Part shown: positions 44,756-53,212 of the stretch, piece by piece
Numbering within the stretch: position 1 is the first letter of the stretch
Layout of the letters: every line of letters starts with the position of its first letter
Assembly: GCA_902489075.1 (NCBI GenBank)
Contig: CABTYO010000003.1
Span: forward strand, 1 to 64,000
Source of the DNA: an uncultured Faecalicatena sp.
Lineage (GTDB): Bacteria; Bacillota; Clostridia; Lachnospirales; Lachnospiraceae
Direction of reading: 5' to 3'
DNA: 64,000 nt
Position numbers and translations under genes: made by a program
The notes under the pieces: generated by a model
What the model saw: the letters and a program-made list of their open reading frames with translations, nothing else
Databases searched by the model: none
Told to the model about the DNA's origin: nothing

Positions 44756-45802
44756 ATGAGAAAAGTATTTCAATTACTGGAAGAAAACCTAAGACGCGGG
44801 GAAGATGCGGTTCTGGTGACGGTGGTTGCAAGCTCTGGTTCTACGCCGCGCGGTGCAGGCGCACGCATGCTGGTGACGGGTGCCGGACGGATCGGGGGAA
44901 CCATAGGCGGCGGTGCAGTGGAGCACCACGGCGAGGAGACTGCCACGCAGGTTCTGGAATCCAGGGATTCCCATACGGAGCATTATACACTGAGGCAGAA
45001 TGAAGTCCAGGATCTTGGAATGATCTGCGGTGGCGATGTGAATGTATATTTTCAGTATATTTCCGCAGAAGATCCACAGAATATCGCCCTGCTGCAGCAT
45101 ATTGAGGCATTGTATCAGACAGGAGAGGAGTTCTGGATGATCAACAGTCTGTCACCGGAAGATCAGGGCGGCATGGCAGTCTATGCCCGGACAGGCGGAC
45201 TGGTGGGAATGCCGGTGCCAGATGCAGTTCTGGACAGTCTTGGTGAAAAGGCAAAGCAGGTAGAGGCAGAAGGAAGAACCTATTATTGTGAAAAAATGTT
45301 AAAATCGGGCAGGGTGTACATTTTCGGCGGCGGGCATGTGTCACAGGCACTGGTTCCTGCGCTGGCGGCCGTAGATTTCAGATGTGTAGTGTTGGAGGAC
45401 AGAGAAGAATTCTGTCAGCCGGAGCTGTTCCCGGGAGCCGAAGAGGTACTTCTGATCGAGAACAGCCATATCTCGGATTATGTGGAGATCACGCCATCAG
45501 ATTATGTCTGCATTATGACGCGGGGGCATAAGGATGACCTGACGGTACAGGCACAGGTTCTGAAAACGGGGGCTTATTATATCGGCGTAATCGGCAGCAG
45601 ACATAAAAAGGCGGGCGTGTTTGCAAAGCTGACAGAGATGGGCTTTACGGATGCGGATCTGGAGCGGATCACGACTCCGATCGGTCTTGATATCAAGGCA
45701 GAGACTCCGGCGGAGATCGCAGTCAGCATCGCCGGACAGCTGATCGAGAGACGGGCGTCACGGCTTCTGGACAGACTTGAGACAGGCGGACGGAAAGAAT
45801 GA
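44756..45802 (+). CDS. XdhC/CoxI-family protein
   Basis: A 348-residue XdhC/CoxI-family protein, whose members help insert or sulfurate the molybdenum cofactor of xanthine dehydrogenase-type enzymes. N-terminal XdhC_CoxI domain: VLVTVVASSGSTPRGAGARMLV...GTIGGGAVE; C-terminal Rossmann domain: VYIFGGGHVSQALVPALAAVDFRCVVLEDREEF, CIMTRGHKDDLTVQAQVL and GVIGSRHKKAGVFAKL. No molybdenum hydroxylase or cofactor gene is in the window, so it would act on an enzyme encoded elsewhere. It overlaps the MATE gene downstream (ATGA). TATAAT at 44713-44718 is a likely -10. Confidence 0.9.
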   Translation: MRKVFQLLEENLRRGEDAVLVTVVASSGSTPRGAGARMLVTGAGRIGGTIGGGAVEHHGEETATQVLESRDSHTEHYTLRQNEVQDLGMICGGDVNVYFQYISAEDPQNIALLQHIEALYQTGEEFWMINSLSPEDQGGMAVYARTGGLVGMPVPDAVLDSLGEKAKQVEAEGRTYYCEKMLKSGRVYIFGGGHVSQALVPALAAVDFRCVVLEDREEFCQPELFPGAEEVLLIENSHISDYVEITPSDYVCIMTRGHKDDLTVQAQVLKTGAYYIGVIGSRHKKAGVFAKLTEMGFTDADLERITTPIGLDIKAETPAEIAVSIAGQLIERRASRLLDRLETGGRKE

Positions 45803-47157
45803 GCACCAGGCATTCGAATGATATGACAAATGGCAGCCCGGTAAAGCTGATTATCTGGTTCATGATTCCGATGTTTCTGGGAAATGTATTCCAGCAGTTT
45901 TATAACATTGCGGATTCCATCATCGCCGGACAGTTCCTGGGGGTCAATGCTCTTGCGGCGATCGGGAGTACCGGATCACTGATGTTCCTGGTGATCGGCT
46001 GGATTAACGGGATCACCAGCGGATTTGCGATCCTGGCGGCTCAGTGGTTCGGGGCGCGCAGATACGACACCATGCGGCATTATGTGGCGATGTCCGTCTA
46101 TCTGACTGCCGGGATCACGATTGTGATGACAGCTGGTCTGCTGGTGGCAAATAAAGCGATCCTGGGCCTTATGAATACGCCGCAGGAGCTGATGCATGAT
46201 GTCAGCAGTTACATGGCAGTGATCTATGCCGGACTGGCTGTGACTGCCGCTTACAATGCACTGGCGGCGGTATTGCGTGCGCTGGGAGATTCCAGGTCTC
46301 CACTGTACTTCTTAATTATTTCAGCAGTCATTAATATCGTGCTGGATATTGTATTTATCGTCTGTTTCCATACAGGCGTGGTCGGATGCGGCTATGCGAC
46401 TGTGATCGCACAGGGGATTTCCGCACTTTTGTGCCTTATCTATATCCGGAAAAAGTTTCAGATTCTTCATTTGAAGCGGGAAGATTTTAGAATTTCGGCT
46501 GACAGTATCAGAAAGCTTCTGAACCTGGGAATCCCGATGGGACTGCAGTTTTCGATTACTGCGATCGGGACCATCATCGTGCAGGGAGCTGTGAATATGT
46601 ATGGTGCGGTCTCCATTGCCGGATTTGCGGCGGGCTCCAAGTTACAGAATTTTATTGCAAGCATCTACATGGCATTCGGCGCTACCATTGCCACCTATGT
46701 AGGGCAGAACTGGGGTGCGGGCAGCCTGGGACGGGTAAAAAAGGGCATCCGGTATACCCAGATCATGGTTCTGATTACCAGCGCAGTTTTGATGATCCTG
46801 GTCTTTTTCTTTGGAAAATATATGGTGCTTCTGTTTGTATCATCATCGGAAACGGGCGTGATCGAAGCGGCAGTTCTCTATTTTCAGGCGGTATTCTGGT
46901 GCTATCCGTTCCTGGGCAGTATCTTCATATACAGGAATGCCCTGCAGGGAATGGGGTATGGACTGGTGCCCATGTTAGGGGGTGTGTTCGAACTGGCGGC
47001 GCGTGCGGCAGTCGTTGCTGCTGTGGCGGGAAGAGCCAGCTACTTTGGCGTCTGCCTGTCAGATCCGGCGGCATGGATCGCGGCACTGATTCCGCTTGTG
47101 CCTTACTATTTTCACGTGATGAAAAAGGCAGGACCGGGGATAGAAAAGCAAGTATAG
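45799..47157 (+). CDS. MATE-family efflux transporter
   Basis: A 452-residue protein with about twelve membrane segments; the start MTNGSPVKLIIWFMIPMFLGNVFQQFYNIADSIIAGQFLGVNALAAIGST is typical of MATE pumps, as is YNALAAVLRALGDSRSPLYF in the first half and FIYRNALQGMGYGLVPML in the second. It is a distant paralogue of the MATE protein at 35.2-36.5 kb. Its ATG overlaps the XdhC-type stop by 4 nt, so both are translated together; efflux of a purine or molybdoenzyme-related metabolite is possible but not shown. Confidence 0.93.
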   Translation: MSTRHSNDMTNGSPVKLIIWFMIPMFLGNVFQQFYNIADSIIAGQFLGVNALAAIGSTGSLMFLVIGWINGITSGFAILAAQWFGARRYDTMRHYVAMSVYLTAGITIVMTAGLLVANKAILGLMNTPQELMHDVSSYMAVIYAGLAVTAAYNALAAVLRALGDSRSPLYFLIISAVINIVLDIVFIVCFHTGVVGCGYATVIAQGISALLCLIYIRKKFQILHLKREDFRISADSIRKLLNLGIPMGLQFSITAIGTIIVQGAVNMYGAVSIAGFAAGSKLQNFIASIYMAFGATIATYVGQNWGAGSLGRVKKGIRYTQIMVLITSAVLMILVFFFGKYMVLLFVSSSETGVIEAAVLYFQAVFWCYPFLGSIFIYRNALQGMGYGLVPMLGGVFELAARAAVVAAVAGRASYFGVCLSDPAAWIAALIPLVPYYFHVMKKAGPGIEKQV

Positions 47158-47158
47158 G

Positions 47159-47187
47159 TTGAAATCAGCCTCTGAATTCTATATAAT
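47159..47187 (+). promoter_or_regulatory. Sigma-A promoter of the shell-protein pair
   Basis: TTGAAA (47159-47164), 17 bp, TATAAT (47182-47187), beginning just after the MATE stop codon. So the two microcompartment genes have their own near-consensus promoter. Confidence 0.7.
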
Positions 47188-47242
47188 GAGCATATGAGCA
47201 GGACAGAAAGACGAAGAGTTGTCCTGCAGTCAGGAGGATATT

Positions 47243-47542
47243 ATGGCCGGACAGTACGAAGGTATGGCGATTGGCGTGTTCGAGCTGGACAGTGAATGCG
47301 CATGTTTTGTAGCATTAGATGCAGCGGCGAAGGCAGCGGATGTAAAGATTCAGGGAGTGGAGAGGAACCGTCTCGGGGCAGGTGCGTGTGTGAAGATGCG
47401 CGGGAATGTGTCCAATGTAAAGGCGGCGATGGAGGCGGCACTTCGCGCGGCGGAGCCGATTTCCAAGATCGTATCCCATACCGTGATTGCAGCTCCGCTT
47501 GCAGAGACAGAACCAGCGATTACGATGACAATTAATAAGTAA
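47243..47542 (+). CDS. Bacterial microcompartment shell protein (BMC domain)
   Basis: A 99-residue single-BMC-domain protein: YEGMAIGVFELDSECACFVALDAAAKAADVKIQGVERNRLGAGACVKMRGNVSNVKAAMEAALRAAEPI. BMC-H proteins form hexagonal tiles of microcompartment shells, and the loop at the GAG (RLGAGACV) lines the central pore. ATG 47243 has AGGAGG 5 nt upstream; the longer frame from 47219 has none. It is followed 15 nt later by a second BMC gene, but by no encapsulated enzyme, aldehyde dehydrogenase or vertex protein, which is unusual. Confidence 0.93.
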   Translation: MAGQYEGMAIGVFELDSECACFVALDAAAKAADVKIQGVERNRLGAGACVKMRGNVSNVKAAMEAALRAAEPISKIVSHTVIAAPLAETEPAITMTINK

Positions 47543-47557
47543 GGAAGAGGTAGAGTT

Positions 47558-47845
47558 ATGACATACGGGGCATATGGACTGGTAGAAGTCCTGGGAGAAG
47601 CGAATGCCATTCTGGTGGCGGACCAGATGCTAAAGGCGGCAGAAGTGTCCTATGAGGCACAGGATACCAAGTGCGGAGGACATGCACTGATCTTTATCAG
47701 CGGCAGTGTCTCAGCAGTGAGCGCGGCAGTGGAGAGTGTCACGACCGCACCTCCGTGTAAGATTTTTAATTCCGCAGTGATCTCGAATCCTTCTCAGGAG
47801 ATGGTAGAGATCGTGGAGATGTTCAAGGAGCGCAGGAAGAAGTAA
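47558..47845 (+). CDS. Bacterial microcompartment shell protein (BMC domain), second copy
   Basis: A 95-residue BMC-domain protein, divergent from its neighbour: YGAYGLVEVLGEANAILVADQMLKAAEVSYEAQDTKCGGHALIFISGSVSAVSAAVESV. The predicted pore loop reads KCGGH, with a cysteine that in a hexamer would give six thiols close to the pore. Some shell proteins (PduT, GrpU types) hold an Fe-S cluster at the pore through such cysteines; whether this one does is unknown. GGAAGAGG precedes the ATG. It shares the promoter at 47159-47187 and the terminator at 47884-47932 with the upstream shell gene. Confidence 0.92.
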   Translation: MTYGAYGLVEVLGEANAILVADQMLKAAEVSYEAQDTKCGGHALIFISGSVSAVSAAVESVTTAPPCKIFNSAVISNPSQEMVEIVEMFKERRKK

Positions 47846-47883
47846 GAAAGTGATAACCGAATCAAGATAAGGCAGAGATACAT

Positions 47884-47932
47884 AGGGCAGCAGCCGGAGA
47901 CTTTTCAGGAGTCAGGCAGCTGCCCTCTTTTT
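47884..47932. terminator. Terminator of the shell-protein pair
   Basis: AGGGCAGC pairs with GCTGCCCT around a long loop and is followed by CTTTTT. Confidence 0.75.
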
Positions 47933-47969
47933 GCCTTGGGTTCAGTTGTATTGGAGTCTGATTTGGACT

Positions 47970-48863
47970 TTACTGTGCCAGTTCTGATAAAGGTTTAAAA
48001 GTATATCCCATTTCTTCCCATTTTGTCAGCAGTTCATCGAGAATCTCCCCGTTGGTCTTAGAGGTGCTGTGAAGAAGGACGACTGCGCCAGGGTGAATTC
48101 TGCCGAGGAGCTTTTCGAAGGCTTCCTCTTTGGTCGGCTGGTCGTTCTCATACCAGTCTACATAGGCAAGGCTCCAGAAAAAGGTCTTGTAGCCCAGGTC
48201 TTTTGCCATCTGAAGGTTCGCTTCACTGTATTTTCCCTGGGGCGGACGGTAGAATTTGGTCATTTCTTTCCCTGTGATTTCTTTATACACGTCAGCTACA
48301 TCCCCCAGCTCTTTCTGGAAAGCCTCCTTAGTCGAGATTTTAGACATGTCGGGGTGGTGATATGTATGATTTCCCACGGTGTGTCCTTCCTCCACCATCC
48401 GTTTTACAAGGTCCGGATTTGTGGAAATGAATGTCCCGACGACAAAAAACGTGGCGGGAACGTTGTGTTTCTTTAAGGCATCCAGAATCGCAGGTGTATT
48501 TCCGTTCTCAAAGCCTGCGTCGAATGTGAGATAGATGACCTTTTCATCGCTGCTGCCTGAATAGTATGCGTCATATTTTTTCAGTTCTTCTGCGGTAGCG
48601 TTGGCAACCGGCGGCTGTCCTTCCTGCTGAAAACTAAGTCCCCAGTTCCCGTCAGCGGCGGCAGCAATCTCGGCTGAGACAGAGGTACTTCCTTCGGGGA
48701 TCGTATCTGCGGATGTGATTGTTTCACTGACTGCGGGGAAGAAGTGTTCTTTGGCTTTTCCGGCTGCGGTTCCGGCAAGGAAGGCAGCGGCAAAGAGAAA
48801 AACAGACTTCACACCCTTTTTCAGCAGCTTTTTCTTATCCAGATTTTTCAGATTGATTTTCAT
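47970..48863 (-). CDS. PdaA-like polysaccharide deacetylase
   Basis: A 297-residue NodB-type deacetylase with one N-terminal membrane segment (SVFLFAAAFLAGTAAG), so the enzyme faces outside. Motifs: VIYLTFDAGFENG (catalytic Asp region, in the PdaA form), GHTVGNHTYHHPDM (metal histidines), FYRPPQGKYSE and GAVVLLHSTSKTNGEIL. PdaA-type enzymes remove the acetyl group from N-acetylmuramic acid so that delta-lactam can form in spore cortex peptidoglycan; other members act on vegetative wall. No sporulation gene is adjacent, so its exact role is open. Single-gene unit. Confidence 0.9.
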   Translation of the reverse strand: MKINLKNLDKKKLLKKGVKSVFLFAAAFLAGTAAGKAKEHFFPAVSETITSADTIPEGSTSVSAEIAAAADGNWGLSFQQEGQPPVANATAEELKKYDAYYSGSSDEKVIYLTFDAGFENGNTPAILDALKKHNVPATFFVVGTFISTNPDLVKRMVEEGHTVGNHTYHHPDMSKISTKEAFQKELGDVADVYKEITGKEMTKFYRPPQGKYSEANLQMAKDLGYKTFFWSLAYVDWYENDQPTKEEAFEKLLGRIHPGAVVLLHSTSKTNGEILDELLTKWEEMGYTFKPLSELAQ

Positions 48864-49062
48864 TGCATCACCAGAATCTTATTCTTTACAGTATATGTTG
48901 AGAATTCTAAATTATTTTCGATTGAGAAAAAACAGTAAAAAGTTATGGGATGAAATGAAAATTTTTTGTAAAGTATAGAAATGGATTTTTCTGCGAAAGC
49001 GTGGTAAAGTGGGAAAGGAAATTCAAAGTATATTGGTTTACATTAAGATTTGAGACAGGAGT

Positions 49063-49866
49063 ATGAAAGGATTTATGAAGAAAGCAGCGTTATTTTTTGA
49101 TATTGACGGAACTTTATTAAGTGAGGTTACAAAGGAAATTCCTAAGAGTGCCCTGGATGCCATGCGTGCGGCGAAAGAGGCGGGGCATCTGCTTTTTATC
49201 AATACAGGCAGAACATTATGCAGCATTCCAGCGATGATCAGACAATTTCCGTTCGACGGTTTCCTATGCGGGTGCGGGACATGCCTGACCTATCAGGACG
49301 AGGTGCTGTTCTCCAGCTCTATTCCCGAAAAGCGGGGGAAAGAGATTATCAGGAAGATGATGGAGTGCAGGCTGGACGGGATTATGGAAGGGACGGAAGA
49401 TATTTATCTGCCGGAGCGGATTTCCAGATTTGACAGGCTGGAAGGGTCCAGGAGATATTTCCAGAACGAAGGGCTGGGGATGGAGTGCTATCTTGAGTCC
49501 GGAGATTTTATTTATGATAAGCTGTTCGTATATGCAGATGAGAAGAGCGATAAAGAGAGCTTTTTCCGGTTTATAGAGAGTGATATGCAGGTGATCGACC
49601 GCGGCGGGGATACCTATGAGTGTGCACAGAAGCCATATTCCAAAGGGACGGCATGCGATTTTATCCTGAAGAAGTTCGGGATGGAGCTGGATCAGGCTTA
49701 TGTGTTCGGGGACAGTATGAATGACCTGGCCATGTTTGAGTATGCGGTCCATACGATTGCAATGGGGGAGCATGCGAAGGGGCTGGAGCCTTATACGGAA
49801 TATGTGACTGCGAAGGTGGAAGACGATGGGATCGCTCAGGCTATTAGGCATTATGGGCTGATGTAG
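49063..49866 (+). CDS. HAD-superfamily (Cof-type) phosphatase
   Basis: A HAD-IIB (Cof-like) hydrolase of 267 residues (263 if started at ATG 49075). Motif I is FFDIDGTLL with the nucleophile Asp and the following Asp; motif II is LLFINTGRT; motif III Lys lies in KPYSKGTACDFIL; motif IV is YVFGDSMNDLAMFEYA. The cap domain lies between motifs II and III. These enzymes dephosphorylate sugar phosphates, FMN or nucleotides; substrate unknown. Both starts are weakly supported: AGGAG is very close to ATG 49063, while GAAAGGA precedes ATG 49075, which gives the usual MKKAALFFDIDGT. Confidence 0.9.
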   Translation: MKGFMKKAALFFDIDGTLLSEVTKEIPKSALDAMRAAKEAGHLLFINTGRTLCSIPAMIRQFPFDGFLCGCGTCLTYQDEVLFSSSIPEKRGKEIIRKMMECRLDGIMEGTEDIYLPERISRFDRLEGSRRYFQNEGLGMECYLESGDFIYDKLFVYADEKSDKESFFRFIESDMQVIDRGGDTYECAQKPYSKGTACDFILKKFGMELDQAYVFGDSMNDLAMFEYAVHTIAMGEHAKGLEPYTEYVTAKVEDDGIAQAIRHYGLM

Positions 49867-49891
49867 CGATGTGGTGAAAGAGGGGAGAAAT

Positions 49892-49935
49892 TCAAAAGGG
49901 ACAGACCTTCCTGCAAAGGGGTCTGACCCTTTTGT
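49892..49935. repeat. Small palindromic repeat, copy 1
   Basis: CAAAAGGGACAGACC and GGTCTGACCCTTTTG form a long hairpin around TTCCTGCAAAGG. Its reverse complement matches the copy at 51862-51902 (CAAAAGGGTCAGACCCCTTT, then GC-AG-AAGG-TCTG-CCC) with a few differences, so the two copies are inverted. It lies between the convergent HAD and aroE ends and may also terminate both. Confidence 0.8.
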
Positions 49936-49944
49936 CATCCATTG

Positions 49945-50775
49945 TCAGAATTGTCTGGCTAATTCATCATGGATGTTGTTCCCCATGTTGTAGTCGAGTT
50001 TCTTGTGGAGCCAGATTTCTTCGGAGCCGATGGCCTGATCTACGAGCATCATGAGGCCGGTTACGATCTGGAGACCTTCTTCTCGGGCGATTCTTAAGAA
50101 TTCTGTGATCAGCGGATTATAGACAATATCGGCTGCAACGCTGAATTGTCTGATAACGTCTGCGTCTACCGGACTTTCCCCTGCATTGGGATACATTCCT
50201 ACGGGAGTGGTGTTGACCAGGATGTCTCCTTTTGGAATCTCTGCGAATGCACAGGTATGGATATAGGGGAAAAGCTTTTTTAGGGAGTCCATTGCTTTTG
50301 GATTCCGGGCTGCAATTGTGATCCTGGCAGCGCCTTCCAGGTGGAAACCGTAGATCAGGGCTTTGGCAGCGCCGCCGGAGCCGAGGATGACGATCTCTTT
50401 GTCAGTCAGGCTGACACCGGCTTTGTGGAACATGCTGACGATGCCGATGTAGTCGGTGTTATACCCATAGGAGATCCCGTTTTCTATTAAAATGGTATTG
50501 ACGGCACCGATTTTTTCTGCATGTTCATCCAGCTTGTCTACCAGGCGGTATACAACTTCTTTGTAAGGGATGGTCACGTTCATGCCGATGACATTGTCTT
50601 TTTTCATCACATCCAGAATATGAAGGACTTCTTCTTCATTCATTTCATATTTCCGATAGGTTCCTTTTATGTTCTGCTGTTTTAATAAATCTTCATGGAT
50701 CTCGGGAGAGAGGCTGTGACCTAACTTTTTGCCCAGGACTCCGAGATGGATGACTTCTGTTGTTTCTGTATTCAT
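49945..50775 (-). CDS. aroE: Shikimate dehydrogenase
   Basis: A 276-residue shikimate 5-dehydrogenase, which reduces 3-dehydroshikimate with NADPH in aromatic amino-acid synthesis. Substrate side: LGKKLGHSLSPEIHEDLL and GMNVTIPYKEVVYRLVDKLDEHAEKIGAVNT with the catalytic Lys in PYKE; cofactor side: IVILGSGGAAKALIYG; later INTTP-like LVNTTPVGMYPN and GLMMLVDQA. It lies one base downstream of aroB and is last in aroF-aroB-aroE, transcribed toward the palindromic repeat at 49892-49935. Confidence 0.95.
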   Translation of the reverse strand: MNTETTEVIHLGVLGKKLGHSLSPEIHEDLLKQQNIKGTYRKYEMNEEEVLHILDVMKKDNVIGMNVTIPYKEVVYRLVDKLDEHAEKIGAVNTILIENGISYGYNTDYIGIVSMFHKAGVSLTDKEIVILGSGGAAKALIYGFHLEGAARITIAARNPKAMDSLKKLFPYIHTCAFAEIPKGDILVNTTPVGMYPNAGESPVDADVIRQFSVAADIVYNPLITEFLRIAREEGLQIVTGLMMLVDQAIGSEEIWLHKKLDYNMGNNIHDELARQF

Positions 50776-50776
50776 A

Positions 50777-51832
50777 TCAGATATTTCCTGCCTTTTTGAA
50801 AAAATCTAAGTTTGTCGGGTATACATAGCTGTCGCCGATCTCGTGGAGGAGAACGACATTCAGGTGGTTATCCAGATTTTTCTTATCCAGTTTGACGGCA
50901 TCCATCAGATCTTCCATCGGCAGACCGCATTCTGTGGGCAGACCGTAAGCCTTTAATACCTGACCGATCTTTTCTGCCTCACCGGATTTGGTAAGCCCGG
51001 CTTCTTCAGCTATTTTGGTGATCTGGTACATGCCGATGGCAACGGCTTCCCCATGGCTTTCTCTTTCATAATGGAAGTGCTGTTCAATGGTATGCGCCAG
51101 GGTGTGCCCGAAGTTCAGTAGCATCCGTTCCCCGGTATCAAACTGATCCTGTTCCACAACGATCCGTTTGATATCCACACAGCGGTAAATAATGGAGGCA
51201 AGTTGATCCTTCAATGCTTCAAAGGAATCATATGCGCTTAATGTTTCGAACAAAGCCGCATCCTTGATGCATCCGTACTTGATGATCTCACCCATGCCGT
51301 CTGTGATGTAGCGCTCTGGCAGAGTATTCAGGACATCCGGATCGATCAGGACCAGCTTCGGGTGATAGAAAGCCCCTACAAGATTTTTCCCCTGAGGAAG
51401 ATCCACGGCAACTTTTCCGCCCACAGAAGAGTCCACCTGTGCCAGAAGAGAAGTCGGAATCTGTACCAGCTTCACACCTCTTAAATAACTGGATGCCGCA
51501 AACCCTGCCAGGTCACCGATCACGCCTCCGCCAAGTGCGATCACCAGATCACTGCGGGTAATCTTATTCTGAAGCATGGCAGAATAGATCAGCGGAAGAG
51601 ACTGAAAGCTTTTCGTCGGTTCCCCATGAGGCAGTATCAGATTACTGCACTCATAGGAGGGCAGTGCGTCGATCAGTTTCTTTCCGTACAGAGGAAAGAC
51701 ATTGTCATCTGAGATGATCATGATTTTCCTGCCGTTAAAGGCCTGGGAGACATATTGTTCCGCTTGTGCCAGAATTCCAGATTCAATATAAATAGGATAG
51801 CTGTTTTTATCTAAGTTAACTGTTAATTCCAC
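50777..51832 (-). CDS. aroB: 3-dehydroquinate synthase
   Basis: A 351-residue 3-dehydroquinate synthase, the second step of the shikimate pathway (DAHP to 3-dehydroquinate, NAD+ and divalent metal). Motifs: IISDDNVFPLYG, LPHGEPTKSFQSL, ALGGGVIGDLAGFAASSYLRGV, PTSLLAQVDSSVGGKVAVDLPQGKNLVGAFYHPKLV and the metal histidines in LNFGHTLAHTIEQ and SHGEAVAIGM. Length is normal. It is between aroF (89-bp gap holding a palindromic repeat) and aroE (1-bp gap). Confidence 0.96.
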   Translation of the reverse strand: MELTVNLDKNSYPIYIESGILAQAEQYVSQAFNGRKIMIISDDNVFPLYGKKLIDALPSYECSNLILPHGEPTKSFQSLPLIYSAMLQNKITRSDLVIALGGGVIGDLAGFAASSYLRGVKLVQIPTSLLAQVDSSVGGKVAVDLPQGKNLVGAFYHPKLVLIDPDVLNTLPERYITDGMGEIIKYGCIKDAALFETLSAYDSFEALKDQLASIIYRCVDIKRIVVEQDQFDTGERMLLNFGHTLAHTIEQHFHYERESHGEAVAIGMYQITKIAEEAGLTKSGEAEKIGQVLKAYGLPTECGLPMEDLMDAVKLDKKNLDNHLNVVLLHEIGDSYVYPTNLDFFKKAGNI

Positions 51833-51861
51833 GAGTATTCATCCTTTCTTACAAAACGGTG

Positions 51862-51902
51862 CGCAAAAGGGTCAGACCCCTTTGCAGAAGGGTCTGACCC
51901 CC
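51862..51902. repeat. Small palindromic repeat, copy 2
   Basis: GGGTCAGACCC (51870-51880) and GGGTCTGACCC (51891-51901) are perfect inverted repeats around CTTTGCAGAA, with CAAAA in front. It is the inverted partner of 49892-49935 and lies in the 89-bp gap between aroF and aroB. The element could also form an RNA hairpin that shapes relative aroF/aroB expression. Confidence 0.85.
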
Positions 51903-51921
51903 ATGAACGATCTACCTCATT

Positions 51922-52935
51922 CTAAACGGTTTTTCCAACCACGGAGGCGATTTGTTTGATTTGTTTCAGTAAATCATCATATTTCTTCGGCTTGAGTGAC
52001 TGTGCGCCATCGCAGAGTGCGCTCTCAGGATCGTTATGTACTTCGATCATGAGTCCGTCAGCTCCGGCTGCAACGGAGGCTTTTGCCATTGGTTCTACGA
52101 GCCACCATTTTCCTCCGGCGTGGCTTGGGTCTACGATGACCGGAAGGTGGGTCTTCTTCTTGAGTACCGGGATACACTGTAAATCCAGGGTGTTTCTTGT
52201 GTATGTCTCGAAGGTACGGATTCCGCGTTCGCAGAGGATGACATTCTCGTTGCCGGATGCCATGATGTATTCTGCGGACATGACCCATTCCTCGTAGGTT
52301 GCGTTGAGGCCGCGTTTTAACAGGATCGGGCGGTCCACCTGTCCGAGCTGCTTTAAGAGATCGAAGTTCTGCATGTTTCTGGCGCCGATCTGGATCAGGT
52401 CTACTTTCTCATTGAACACATCCAGGTAGTCAGGTGACATCAGTTCGGTAACGATCGGAAGTCCGACTTCTTTTTTGACTTCACAGAGGATATTCAGTCC
52501 TTCCATTCCCAGTCCCTGGAAAGAGTACGGGCTGGTCCTTGGCTTGAAGGCGCCGCCTCTTAACATGTTGGCGCCGGAAGCTTTGGCTGCCTTTGCAATC
52601 TCCAGGACCTGATCATAGGACTCTACGGAACATGGTCCTGCAATCAGTGCGAGATGGTCGCCCCCGACCTTAACTCCGGAGACATCGATGATGGAGTCCT
52701 CCGGATGGAATGCGCGGTTCGCCAGCTTGTAAGGTTCCTGCACGTGCATGACTTTATCGACACATTCGTCAACTTCGAATAACTTCGGATCGATTGCGGT
52801 CGTATCTCCAATACAGCCGATGATCGTCATTTCTGCGCCCCTGACGATGTGGGTGTCCAGTCCGCGTTTTTTAATCAGAGATTCAACGCGGTTGATGTTT
52901 TCTTCCGATGCGTGTGGTTTTAATACGATGATCAT
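51922..52935 (-). CDS. aroF: 3-deoxy-7-phosphoheptulonate synthase
   Basis: A 337-residue DAHP synthase of the type I-beta class, which condenses phosphoenolpyruvate and erythrose 4-phosphate at the start of the shikimate pathway. Residues 1-80 are a ferredoxin-like regulatory domain (IIVLKPHASEENINRVESLIKKRGL), common in Firmicutes and used for feedback by aromatic products; the barrel follows, with ALIAGPCSVES, ANMLRGGAFKPRTSPYSFQG, IQIGARNMQNFDLLK, ILLKRGLNATYEEW and IVDPSHAGGK. First gene of the aro operon; promoter TTGACA-17-TATGAT at 53025-53053. Confidence 0.95.
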   Translation of the reverse strand: MIIVLKPHASEENINRVESLIKKRGLDTHIVRGAEMTIIGCIGDTTAIDPKLFEVDECVDKVMHVQEPYKLANRAFHPEDSIIDVSGVKVGGDHLALIAGPCSVESYDQVLEIAKAAKASGANMLRGGAFKPRTSPYSFQGLGMEGLNILCEVKKEVGLPIVTELMSPDYLDVFNEKVDLIQIGARNMQNFDLLKQLGQVDRPILLKRGLNATYEEWVMSAEYIMASGNENVILCERGIRTFETYTRNTLDLQCIPVLKKKTHLPVIVDPSHAGGKWWLVEPMAKASVAAGADGLMIEVHNDPESALCDGAQSLKPKKYDDLLKQIKQIASVVGKTV

Positions 52936-53024
52936 TTCTATTTCCTCCCAAGAACAGCAGTGTCATATTTGACTTCATGCTGTAAAATTTTAATTGTTTA
53001 AAGTGTGAAAATGTGAACATTAGT

Positions 53025-53053
53025 ATCATAAAACATCATTTCGAGATTGTCAA
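53025..53053 (-). promoter_or_regulatory. Sigma-A promoter of the aro operon
   Basis: Minus strand TTGACA (53053-53048), 17 bp, TATGAT (53030-53025), 90 nt upstream of aroF. I saw no T-box or attenuator in the leader. Confidence 0.65.
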
Positions 53054-53129
53054 TAAGTTTGGTGGAATTTACAGGGATAAATATGTAGAAATTTCCTTTT
53101 GAAAGTGCTTCCTTTCTCTTTCTGTTTCG

Positions 53130-53158
53130 TTGACAATTTACCGGGGATGGTGTATTTT
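53130..53158 (+). promoter_or_regulatory. Sigma-A promoter of lrgAB
   Basis: TTGACA (53130-53135), 17 bp, TATTTT (53153-53158), 55 nt upstream of the lrgA-like start. Together with the aro promoter this explains the 277-bp divergent gap. Confidence 0.65.
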
Positions 53159-53212
53159 ATCATAGAAAAATAAAGCGAAAATGGATGGAATAAAAGAGTT
53201 GGGGGACGAGAG

